A stretch of DNA of 64,000 nt from Datura wrightii (taxonomy: Eukaryota > Streptophyta > Magnoliopsida > Solanales > Solanaceae): positions 154,268,501 through 154,332,500 of the forward strand of contig JASDFA010000016.1 of the NCBI GenBank assembly GCA_035772735.1, written 5' to 3'. Both the position numbers and the translations under genes were made by a program. Positions 45,789 through 56,486 of this stretch are shown one piece after another; the first letter of the stretch is position 1; each line of letters begins with the position of its first letter. A model generated the notes under the pieces. The model saw only the letters and a program-made list of their open reading frames with translations. It ran no database searches and was not told the DNA's origin.

Positions 45789-48452
45789 TGTCACGCCCCG
45801 AGTCTACACCCTAGATGGAACACGGTACTTAGAGTCATAAGTAACCCCAAGTCAACCCCTCGTCTATCATACACTATCATTCTGAGTAATCATACATAGC
45901 AAAAGCTTTAAAATGCTAATATGAATCAGTTATGAGGGTAAAACTGAATCATAAAGTTTTAAACGTCTGAAATAAATCTGAAATTCTGAAACTATGTCTA
46001 TGTCTGAAAGTCATCTAACTGATGAGTTACTGGGACAAGCCCCCAACTAACTCTAAGTTTAACTGAAAGAAATAAAATATAACTAAATTAAATAAAATGT
46101 CATCCTCAAAAGATGAGGACTCACCACTTCTGCTGCTGATATCACCCGACGAAACTACTAACAGCGCTGAGATTGAAAACTTGCAGCTGTATCATGAAAC
46201 GATACAGCATAAAAGGTATGCATCAGTACTTTGAATGTACTGAGTAAGTAGGATAGAACATAACACTATATATAAATAACTTAACTAAAATGACATGCAA
46301 TGACAACCTTAAATAACTGAAATATACTGAGATGGTCAAGATGACCCTGTCTGATGGTCAAAGGCTTGCCTAAGTCTTAAAAACTGTACTAAACTGATCT
46401 GAACTGACTAACCTGAAACTGAACTGGACTACTAGTGGGAGAGTCTATAACCGACATATAACCACGTGAGCCAGACGTGGAGTCCGATGTATACACCCCA
46501 CTGGTAGGACCCAATATACCTTTCCAGGGTATAAAGGCATGGACTGTGAGATCATTTTATGGGGCCATGAGGCCAATAAATATAACCTACGGTGGCAATG
46601 TAGTTCTGGAACCTGGGTGCTCTGGAACCCCAGCACTCTCAGTGCTAAGTCTTACTCCCACTAGATGATCCTACCATGACTACTACTGTTAAGAGGATAG
46701 CTCGATACTGGGGACTAAGACTATAACTAACTCAGGGATACTGTCTGAGAGAACCCTGAGTGTCTTATAGGACCAGATTTTGAAACTGGGGTTCCAAGAA
46801 TGGCCAGAGCTGCTCAAAAAGGAGCGTCGTAACCTTCTAAAGAACCAACTAAAAACTGATATCTGATATCTGATATCTGAATATAAATATTGATAACTGG
46901 GAGGCACCTCTGACACCTCAAGAATTTACTGTAGTCAAACTAATCAGCTGACATTTTTTTCTGGACAACACTGAGGTTGCGAAAAATCTAACTGAGACTA
47001 AACTAACATGATTCTGACTGAGACTTGACTGATATAATTCTTACTGAGACTTTTATCAACATTTATATATACAAACATCTCAACACTAATGGAATCACGC
47101 CACAGGGAAAACTAGTTTAACCCACAAGTTCCTGATTTCTACTGAGCTGTGACTAGGGCTGAATTATGCTACTAGCTGTAATCTTTCACAATTTCAACAA
47201 AATTAGGAATAACTAAGAAATACAAAATTATGAGAAATTTCCCCTCTGAATCCACAATGAAACCTGTCTAAAAACTTTTCCAGAAATTTGAAACCTTAGG
47301 GATAGAATTTACTTTATAGGGAAAATATTAATATAGATATAAACTGGTGGAAATTTATCTACTATTCACAAGAATAATATCACACATGAATTAGAATATA
47401 TCTAGCTAACAAATAATTCCACAATCAATAACTCAGGCCTAGAACTAATGGAGAAAACTAGAAAAGATCTTGGGGGACACAAGGGAAGGATTATTCCCTT
47501 GTTGAAATCCCACATACCTGGCTAAGAATTCCCTAAAGAAGAAGACCTAAATTGCTGCGATGAAGGAAAAATCCTAAGACTGCTAGAGAGTTTCTTGAGA
47601 GAACTTTTGATAAATTTCTGAGAGTAAACGTGAGAATGAGGGGAGGAACCATCAAAACCCTCTAATAAGTCTGAATTTACGTCCCAAATGACGTAGTTTA
47701 AAGCTTAGAAGAATAAAAAATTACTAAATAGCCCTTAGAAAATAGCTGGGAAAACTGTCAGATGTCCCTAACGGGTCGTGGTGACTGACCACGACTGCCA
47801 TTTTTTAGTTAATGCGTCTGCAACCTGATTTTTCTTCCTATGCGTGTGGAGATTTTGTCCAGCCGCTGCAGCAAGAACCTGCAATCAGAGGTAATGTTAG
47901 AATATTGTTGGGGTCACTCCCGTTGAGTAAACTGCCCAGGTTCCTCAGTAGGTCACCACGAGGGACCTAACGAGTCGTGGTCACTAGTTGTGGACCACAC
48001 TGTCTCACTTCTGAAGATTCAATACTAGGCTTGGTAACGAGTCACTTAATGAGTCATTTCCACTAACGACGACTCGTGGAGGCACTCGTTAGGTACACTG
48101 CCTAACAGCTCACAAGGACTGGAAACGGGGACATAACGAGTCATTACTGGTGACCACGACTCATGGTCACTATCCTTTCAACCTCACTACCTCGACTCTT
48201 AATTTTCTGACCCTGGCCTGACCACGAGTGACTTAACGGGTCGTGGGACCTGACCACGACTCTTGAGGTCTTCATTAGGTGCACTACTTCTCCCTTACCA
48301 TTTCTCTATCCTCCTCCTCACAACTAACCTAATGAGTCCTTAGGTCCCACAACGAACAGTTAGGTGAGTCGTTTTATAACAAATTTCTGCAGATTTTCCA
48401 AATTTTTTGATCTAAATCCCGAATCTAGTCTTTGAGTTTTCTGGGCATTCCA
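45789..48452 (-). repeat. A LTR 2 (shared middle LTR) with a 114-bp insertion
   Basis: 2664 bp, TGTCACGCCCCGAG to GGGCATTCCA. It is flanked by the primer site of unit 1 on the left and the polypurine tract of unit 2 on the right. It carries foreign sequence at 47797-47910 that LTR 1 and LTR 3 lack. Confidence 0.88.
47797..47910 (-). other. 114-bp foreign insertion in A LTR 2 (RNase H-like exon fragment)
   Basis: Alignment with LTR 1 (near 42906) and LTR 3 (52788) shows insertion after GACCACGACT, replacing CGT. On the minus strand it contains CTAAC, CTGATTGCAG and then an open frame of 27 codons including HRKKNQVADALTKKW. This resembles the last helix of plant RNase H-like domains (NQVADALAK). 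The CTAAC...GCAG order looks like a plant branch point and 3' splice site, so it may be copied from an intron-exon border of a gene. Family call is tentative. Confidence 0.55.
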
Positions 48453-48466
48453 ATATCTCCCCCTTG
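48453..48466 (-). other. A unit 2 polypurine tract
   Basis: Minus-strand CCAAGGGGGAGATAT next to LTR 2. Confidence 0.8.
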
Positions 48467-48699
48467 GGAACATTCGTCCTCGAATTTTGGAAGACACACC
48501 GGAAAGCAGAGAGTAACAAATCAAAATTTTCAAATACTGTTGATTTAACTCCAAAACTGTTAGAATGACTACCTCCGCTCAAATTACATAACTGAACAGA
48601 ATTTACTTTTCATACATGCATCCAAAGTCATAAAAGAAACTTATACACATGAATTGAATCCAACAACTAGATCAGTCTCTAAGGAAAACTAACATTTTA

Positions 48700-48895
48700 A
48701 GCTATAACACGGTCGGTAGAGAATAAGTGCGGGGACTTGGCCATCATATTTGCTTCGGCCTCCCATGTAGCTCTCTCCATCTGTTGATTTCTCCATAAAA
48801 CTTTGACTGAAGCTATTTTCTTGTTCCTTAGCTTACAAACCTGACAGCCAAGGATCCCGACTGGAATTTCATTGAAAAAGAGACTTTCATTCTCT
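48700..48895 (-). pseudogene. A unit 2 chromodomain tail
   Basis: NEIPVGILGCQVCKLRNKK, VLWRNQQMERATWEAEANMM, then PHLFSTDRV. Same piece as in unit 1 with a few substitutions; also open. Confidence 0.72.
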
Positions 48896-49780
48896 CCAAC
48901 GCCTCATAAACCCCCTTCGGGGTGAAATCTTTGGAGACACCTTGTCAGCTACACTAACTTACTTGAATACCACCACAACATTCAAACCTATTACTAAAAC
49001 CATCTTACTATTCCCCTATAGCGTATATCATCTAAGAATTTTCCCTACCTCCTTAGCCAGACTAACAACTATATCTCCTGAATTTCTGCATATTGAGTAT
49101 CTAAGGTATAAATAGAAGGACGTTCTGAATATATCTGTTACAACAATCATTCCTATTATGGGTGAACATACCCCTGGCTTAGAGTAAGGAAATCGCAAGC
49201 ACGAATCATCCAAGGAGCTTAGTCTTAGACTACACATGATGCAACATGATTTGCAGAACCGTTAAGGAGAATCTGAGGGGCTGTGTTAACGAGGCTGAAC
49301 ATATTGTGAGACATGGGTCTATACGTAATGAGTCTCATGACATGAAGCTGACATTTTTGAAATCATAGAGTATGACTGGGATCGTTGTCTGAAACGGTTA
49401 TCTGTAAATTTTAGGGTTCTGAACACAAGCATGGGTAGAATGTTGTGCCAACTAAAACACAAAGGAAGAACATCTGAATAAGAAGGTTTGACATCTCAAA
49501 GCTGCTATGTCTGGTATCCCTCTACTACAACACATAAGCCTTAACTTGGACTTCTAAAATTATCATCTCCCCCTTAGTTTAAAGTCACCATCTCAAGCAC
49601 TTAGATTCTTCCTTATGGATAGGTTAGCTTTACTAACACTTCCTACTCACAACCATTTTATACCAGTGATGGGATAATTCTCATACTAGCATGCTAAAAG
49701 GCATCTCATACCATATACTATGGCTCCTGGGCCTAACAACATGCAGGGGTAAACACAAAAGGTTCATAACATACTTGAAA

Positions 49781-50317
49781 CTAAATCTGGAGCCATCTGC
49801 CATCTGCATTAAATGTTGGACCCTGCTGAGATGGGCGAGCTACTAGAGCTGCTGAAATGGTTGGCTGAGTCTTCCCATGTCCAACAAAAGGGCAATTCTT
49901 TATTCCATGGCCCAATCGACCACATCCAAAACATCCTTTCTTACCAAGCAAACAGTTACTGGGGAGGCTCCCTCCACATTTCTCGCAAGCTAGGCGACCT
50001 GATAAAGCTCCAGAAGAGGTAGCCGAGGCTCTACCTTTGCCTCGCTTGGCTGGTTGGAAATCTCTGTGTTTATGGCCTGACTTGCCCCACCAAAAACAAC
50101 CACTTGAAGCAGCCATGCATTCTTCCAAATATTGCTTCCCACAATTCTTGCAAGTTGTGTATGTAATCCCCCTTACTCCGGATTTGGTTTGAGCATTTGC
50201 TATCAGTGGTGTTGGGGCTGATGATCTCCGACGGGATTGGAAATGAGGTCCATCACTCATCCCCTGTTGGGAATACAATAAGTCTCTTGTCCTTGCTCTC
50301 TTGCTCCCCTTGACCAT
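49781..50317 (-). pseudogene. A unit 2 gag with two knuckle modules
   Basis: 178 residues. Module one (about residues 56-92): CKNCGKQYLEEC and SGCFWWGKSGHKHRDF, in which two Cys of the CCHC are replaced (Trp, Phe). Module two (about 110-145): CEKCGGSLPSNC and GCFGCGRLGHGIKNC, intact. It is the longest gag frame of family A. The ATG at 50317 is internal; the N-terminal head lies to the right (50330-50560) with stops. Confidence 0.78.
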
Positions 50318-50756
50318 GAAACTCAGATGAATTCCTTTTTATGAAGCTTCGAACCCTGGTAACTATTATCTCTTTAGTAGGACTTGCAGGCATGGCTGCC
50401 TGCTAGTTAACCTGAGTGGTCGTGGCTCGTATTAACACTCTGAGAGCAGCCCTGATCTCCGCATCCATCACTTGCCCATTTTAAAGGCTTGTCGAGTTGG
50501 TTGGGACTTGTGGATTTCCGTTAGTGTTTCCTCTTCCACTATAGCTTCTGGGAGGCATTGTTTGTGAATGCGTAAAGCACGAATTAGAAGAGAAACTTTA
50601 GATTTTACACTCTATCGCGGGATAAGATAGTGGAAGAAGGGAATTTTCCTAAAACGCCTTGTAGCCTCCTTCTCATAAGTGTGGCGCTCTTCACACCCAT
50701 GTAAAGGACTCTACTTGACGCGGCTTTCAGAAACCCTAGGACACTCAAAACCTAGT

Positions 50757-50768
50757 GCTCTAATACCA
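50757..50768 (-). other. A unit 2 primer binding site
   Basis: Minus-strand TGGTATTAGAGC four bases from LTR 3, initiator-Met type. Confidence 0.8.
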
Positions 50769-50772
50769 AGTT

Positions 50773-52855
50773 TGTCACACCTCGAGTCTACACCTTGGAC
50801 GGAACACGGTACTTGAAGTCACAAGTAACCCAAGTCAACCCCTCGTCTATCATACACTAGCATTCTGAGTAATCATACATAGCGGAAGCTTTAAAATGCT
50901 TATATAAATCAATTATGAAGGTAAAACTGAATCATAAAGTTTTAAACTTCTAAACAAATCTGAAATTCTGAAACTATGTCTATGTCTGAAAGCCATCTAA
51001 CTGATGAGTTACTGGGACAAGCCCCAGCTAACTCTAAGTTTAACTAAAAGAAATAAAATATAACTGAAGTAAATAAAATTTCGTCCTCAAAAAATGAGGA
51101 CTCACCACTTCTGTTGTTGATATCACCCAAAGGAAACTACTAATGGTGTTGAGATTGAAAACCTGCAGCTGTATCATGAAATGATACAACATAAAAGGTA
51201 TGTGTTAGTACTTTGAATGAACTAGGTAAGCAGGATAGAACATAACAGTGGATATAAACAACTAAACTAAAATGACATGCAATGACCAACTGAAATACTG
51301 AACTGAAATAAATGAAATATACTAAGATGGTTAAGATGACCCTATCTGATGGTCAAAGACATGCCCTAAGTCTTAAATACTGTACTGAAATGATCTAAAC
51401 TGACTAACTTGAAATTGAACTGGACTACTAGTGGGAGAGTCTATAACCGACATATAACCACATGAGACAGACGTGGAGTCCGATGTATACATCCCATCGA
51501 TAGGACCCAATATACCTTGTCAGGGTATAAAGACATGGACTGTGAGATCACTGTATGGGGCCATGAGGCAAATAAATATAATCTACGGTGGCAACATAGT
51601 TTTGGAAGCTGGGTGAGCTAGAACCTCGACCCTCTCGGTGCTAAGTCCTACACCCACTGGATGATCCTACCATGACTACTACTGTCAAGCGGATAGCTCG
51701 ATACTGTGGCCTAAGACTTTAACTGACTCAGGGATATTGTTTGAGAGCACCCTGAGCGTCTTATAGGATCGGATTTGGAAACTGGTGTTCCAAGACTGGT
51801 CAGAGCTGCTCAAAAAGGAGCATCGTAGCCGTCTAAACAACCAACTAAAAACTTATATCTGATGTCTGAATATAAATACTGATTACTGGGAGGCACATAT
51901 GACACCTCAAGAATTTACTGTAGTCAAACTGATCAGTTGACATTTTTTTTCTGGACAACACTGAGGTTTCTAAAAGTCTGGCTGAGACTAGACTGACATG
52001 ATTCTGACTAAGACTTGACTGATATAATTCTGACTAAGACATTAACAAACATTTAAATACACAAATATCTCAACACTGATGGAATCACGCCACAGGAAAA
52101 ACTAGTATAACCCACAAGTTCCTGATTTCTACTGAGTTGTGACTAGGGATGAAGTATGCTACTAGCTGTAATCTTTCACAATTTCAAGAAAATAAGGAAT
52201 AACTAAGAAATACAAACTTATGAGAAATATCCCCTCTGAATCCACAATGAGACCTGCCTGAAAACTTTTCCAGATATTCGAAAGGTTAGGGCTAGAATTT
52301 ACTTTACAGGGACAACATCAATATAGCTATAAATTGGTGAAAATTTATCTACTAGTCACAAGAATAATATCACACATGAATTAGAAGATATCTAGCTAAC
52401 AACTAATTTGATAATCGATAACTCAGCACTAGAACTAATGGAGAAAACTAGAAAAGATCTTGGGGGACACAAGAGAAGGATTATTCCCTTGTTGAAATCC
52501 CACATACCTGGCTAAGAATTCCCTAAAGAAGAAGACCTAAACTTCTGCGATGAAGGAAAAACCCTAAGCCTTCTAAAGAGTTTCTTGAGAGAACTTTCAA
52601 TAAATTTCTGAGTGTAAACATGAGAATGAGGGGAGGAACCGTTCAAACCCTCTAATAAGTCTGAATTTACGTCCAAAATGATGTAGTTTAAATCCTAGGA
52701 GAATAATAAATTACTAAATATCCCTTAGAAAATCGCTGGGAAAAACTGTTTGGTGACCCTAATGGGTCGTGGTGACTGACCACGACTCGTGGTCACTCCC
52801 GTCGGGTACACTGCCTAGGTTCCTCAGTAGGTCACCACGAGGGATCTAACGAGTC
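50773..52855 (-). repeat. A LTR 3, truncated
   Basis: TGTCACACCTCGAG; homologous to LTR 1 and 2 up to AACGAGTC near 52855. It then meets a TA-rich run and a D-like LTR. About 460 bp of its U3 are missing. It keeps an intact palindrome GACCACGA-C-TCGTGGTC at 52778-52794. Confidence 0.85.
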
Positions 52856-52862
52856 ATAATAA

Positions 52863-52865
<3 letters not shown>

Positions 52866-52898
<33 letters not shown>
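52866..52898. repeat. (TA)n microsatellite at an LTR-LTR junction
   Basis: Uninterrupted TA repeat between the cut LTR 3 of A and the cut D-like LTR. Confidence 0.85.
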
Positions 52899-52900
<2 letters not shown>

Positions 52901-53887
52901 TCTGACATCATATACTGAATCTGGTACTGAAACAAGATATAATATTGCTAGAATATTCTGTTGAGAATCATGTTATTCAACTAAGTTCCATGCTAACTAC
53001 GAGTTAATATTTCTAAAGGACGTTACTAAATTCATAATAAACATAATATACAGCTTCTGAAACATTCTACTAGAAATTGTACCATTTTACTGTACTAGAA
53101 CTACTAGCTTGCCGAAAGAAACTGGCTTTACATACCTTAACTGCCGGCTTCCTGATTAACTAGCATAGCTCGGCTAATATTCAGCTATTTCCCCAACTGT
53201 ATTCATATTCACGAAGGAATAGAATTAATTCTACTATTATTTTGGAGAGAAACCATACTTATGAATTATTTACTGCATACTCATCGACTTATTAAAGAAC
53301 GGTCGAAAACTCGCAATTTCTCGGGAGTCTAGAAGGGAGAAATACTTACTTTAATGTTGGGAGTGTATTAACACTAGTTTGGAGCAATTCCAATCACTTT
53401 GACTCGACGGGTCGCTGCTTCGCCGGGTGATTCTTGTGAAACTAACTCCGTAAGACTGCTCCCTGCAGCTTTATACGTCGGTACCCGAAGTTAATTTGAG
53501 TTTGGACTGCGTTTGACGGTGTAATCGGACGGAAATATACGTTAACCCTTCATCCTCTCTGTTTTCTGGTCGTTTTCACTGAAAGTAATATAAGGAATGA
53601 CTAAAAACGAAGTGGGAGGCCTTTATATACTTGCAGCAAAATACATTGCAATGTGGCACGCTGGCCAACGCGCCGTTTTGGCTCCATGCCATGTTGGCTA
53701 ACGCGGAGGTCCCAGCTCCATGCCACTTTGCCCCTTTGGGCAGCGGTTCGGCCTCCTCTTGCGCAATTCCAACTTGGCACTCATTCGGCCTTTCCCCCGG
53801 CCCTTTTATCGCACTTATGACATTCTAAAACTCTCAACCAACATGCGAATAGGTCGACTAAATGCTAGAAACTTATGGGGTGTAACA
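52899..53887 (-). repeat. partial D-like LTR
   Basis: The minus strand starts TGTTACACCCCATAAGTTTC at 53887 and follows the D 5' LTR through the TATA region and the GAAATTGCGAGTTTTCGACC part to the (TA)n run. The U5 side is lost. To the right of 53887 there is no polypurine tract, so this was the outer LTR edge. It is more diverged from both D LTRs than they are from each other. Confidence 0.78.
53621..53630 (-). promoter_or_regulatory. TATA box of the D-like LTR
   Basis: Minus-strand GTATATAAAG at the same relative place as in D. Confidence 0.45.
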
Positions 53888-54801
53888 AAGTAGCTATGAT
53901 AATGAGATATGATAATGATCCTATGTGTACAAAAGTATGAGAATGAAAAAGAAAGCTTTTATGATTAAAGAAGAGATTAAAAGTATAGTCAATCTGAAGA
54001 ATTGATGGAAATAATTTAAAGACTAAGAATGTGAATATAAGTTCTCGAGTATCGATGTATACATGTTAGAAAGGTTAATTACTCCTATTTCGAGCTGTGT
54101 TTTAAGTCACTAGGAATCTCCTAAGAACGATAAGTTACATATCTAAAGAAATTCAGAACTCTTAAATCCCAAGACATCTCCTGGAGGTCACTCAATTTAC
54201 TAAATACGAGTTTATACGTTATACAGAAGTCTCATATATTGTATGTCTATAGTTCAGCTCTCAGCTCTATGTATATGTAAAGTATTATGACAAATAACTC
54301 CAAATTTCAAGTTATAAATTTCATGTTTTCCTGTGAGTAAGCCAAATGAATTAAGAACTATATGTGCTCATCGACGTATTAAGTTTGATAATGGGAATTC
54401 CAAGTTATAGTTGTCGATACATGTAAAAGAAACCACCTTGTGGGTAGAATATATGCATTTTCTAAATTTTAAAGGATTGTATATGAATGAGAATCTATGT
54501 GTTTCTATTCAAGTGATACATTAAATCAGTACGGATTAGTTGTAAAACATTTCTTATAGGCCTATTAAAGTTCACATGTTGTTCAAATCTCCTAAAGGTC
54601 CTTCGAGTCACTAAGTCAACATGTTTGTATGTTATTTGATAGCTTTATGAGATATATATATGCATATTTGCAGTTCATGAATCCTGAAGGAGGCCTATTC
54701 AGGCTGCAGCCTCAAAGTCAATTGTTATGTGCTATATTGGTAAGACAAACCCAGTATGAGCCCTATCTATTCCACACATGATAATGATTATGACTTATCA
54801 G
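53888..54801. other. unassigned DNA
   Basis: No coding region or LTR terminus recognised. It is not homologous to other parts of the window that I could see. It precedes the 45-bp minisatellite and may belong to the same unknown element. Confidence 0.4.
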
Positions 54802-55016
54802 ACCTTACCACCGATACTGTTACATTGGTTAGGTAGATGTTCACAAACCTTACCACCGATGTGGTTATATCAGTTGGGCAAATGTGCACAAATCTTACCA
54901 TCGATGTGATTATATCGGTTGAACAGATATTCACAAACCTTACCACCGATATAGTTATATCGGCTGGTAGATATTCACAAGCTCCACTATCGATGCGGTT
55001 AATCGGTTGGACGTAT
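54802..55016 (+). repeat. 45-bp minisatellite, about 4.8 units
   Basis: Units begin at 54802, 54847, 54892, 54937 and 54981 with ACCTTACCACCGAT or variants and end TTCACAA. The unit is 45 bp (one is 44), so it could encode a 15-residue repeat (FTNLTTDVVISVGQM-like). The last unit is cut exactly where the Athila gag resumes. Confidence 0.85.
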
Positions 55017-55944
55017 AAAACTTTTTGGAGATAAGTGACACTTACATCCCCGTTGGAGTATCATCCAATTATGTAAGGCTTACATTATTCCCATTTTCAT
55101 TATTGGGAGAAGCAAAGAGGTGGTTGAAAGCTGAGCCACCTAACTCTATCACCACTTGGGATGATCTTGCAAGAAAATTTTCGATACTCTTCTTTCCGTC
55201 CGGGAAACTAGCAAGACTTAGAAGTTAGATTCTAAGTTTTAAACAAAGAGAGGGGGAGAATCTGTACCAAGCTTGGGAAAGGTTCAAATAATTGCTAAGG
55301 GATTGTCCTCACCATCACCAGTCAATGATGTGCTGGTGCATACTTTCATAGAGGGTTTGGAACCCCACACAAAAATTTTGTTAGACTCAGCAGCTAGGGG
55401 ACAAGCATTAGAAAAGACTTATGAGGAGCTGTATACTTTGTTAAATTGTATTTCACAGGGAAATCCAGAGTGGAATGCAGACTCTTCTAGAGGAGGAACA
55501 AGAAAAGCGGCAGGAGTCTTGGAAGTGGATGGTTTTACAGCTATAGCTGCACAGATAGCTGCACTGCAAAATCAACTTAACACCCACTTTAGCAATAAGA
55601 GCTTGAATCAACCTCAAGCCCTAGTTAATGTAGTACAGTAATTTTTGTGTGAAGTATGCGGTATTAATGAACACTCATCTGAGTGTTGTGGTGCAAATCC
55701 AGATTCAGTGAACTTTGTGGGGAATATACAGAGAAATAATCACCAACAGTATGGAAACAACTACAACGCAAATTGGAGAAATCATCCGAATTTCTCTTGG
55801 GGTAGTAACAGCCATCAAGGGCAGAGTCGAATCAGGGTGCGCAGAGAAATCAAGGAGGGCAGCAGAACTATCAGACTTAATATAGAGGAAACAATGCACC
55901 TCCTCCACCACTACCCAGTATTGAGGAAATGTTTAAAACAATGA
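55017..55944 (+). pseudogene. Athila gag, middle part with zinc finger
   Basis: FLEISDTYIPVGVSSNYVRL, FSLLGEAKRWLKAEPPN, WDDLARKFSILFFPSGKLA, then TAG (near 55228) and a frameshift into 55273-55641: VLVHTFIEGLEPHTKILLDS, QALEKTYEELYTLLN, QGNPEW, AGVLEVDGFTAI. A TAA at 55639-55641 precedes a zinc-finger segment CEVCGINEHSSECC. This is Athila gag; the first codons directly continue the frame broken at 8135. Confidence 0.85.
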
Positions 55945-56486
55945 TAGCTAACCAAGCTCAATTGCAGGCTGATTATGTGAAATTGGCAGCATATGTAAAG
56001 AACAATCAGTTAGCTATAAAGGCGTTGGAGTACCAGTTTGGACAACTAGTTTGAGCTCAAAACACCAGGCCAAGAGGAGGACTACCGAGTGACACTGACC
56101 GGAATCCCAAGCAAGTAAATGCAGTGACCAAAAGGAGTGGTTTACAACTCAAGGAGGTGGAACCAGAAAGACCTCCTTAGCAGTCAGGAGCAGTAGAGAA
56201 AGAAAGGGAACAGGATGATGAGAGGGGGAAGGAGAAGGCAGCTGAAGCAGAAAGACCACCACCCTCGTTCCCTCAAAGATTAAAGAAACACAAGGAGGAA
56301 GCTTGTTTCAAAAAGTTCATGGAGGTGCTTAAACAGGTACACATTAATTTACCTCTGGTTGATGTTTTTCAGGGAGTGTCGAAGTATGCAAAGTATATCA
56401 AGGACATTGTAGCTAACAAAAGCAGATTGATGGAGTATGCTACGGTGGCGCTGACTGAGGAGTGCACTTCCCGGATATAGAACAGG
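55945..56486 (+). pseudogene. Athila gag C-terminus and gag-pro linker
   Basis: Frame with MIANQAQLQADYVKLAAYV, NNQLAIKALEYQFGQL, stops near 56052 and 56178, then an acidic/basic low-complexity stretch (EKEREQDDERGKEKAAEAER), FPQRLKKHKEEACFKKFMEV, INLPLVDVFQGVSKYAKYIK, EYATVALTEECTS. A TAG at 56478-56480 precedes the protease in the same frame. Coiled-coil character is likely at 55950-56040. Confidence 0.78.

Larger units (their letters stand above)
40898..52855 (-). mobile_element. A: tandem of a pol-less chromovirus (three LTRs, two interiors)
   Basis: Same-orientation chain on the minus strand: LTR 40898-43443, interior 43444-45788, LTR 45789-48452, interior 48453-50772, LTR 50773 to about 52855 (truncated). 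Each interior has its own primer site and polypurine tract. Interiors are only about 2.3 kb and keep a gag zinc-knuckle region and a chromodomain tail but no protease, RT, RNase H or integrase core. The middle LTR serves both units, as expected from unequal recombination. Confidence 0.88.

Noticed and set aside
54802..55016. CRISPR-like spaced repeats
   Set aside because: Units are directly adjacent with no unique spacers, and the context is plant nuclear DNA.
8132..55019. target-site duplication TAAA around the 46.9-kb block
   Set aside because: The right side reads TAAAA before the gag continues, so the match is imperfect and too AT-rich to count; block ends are not LTR ends.
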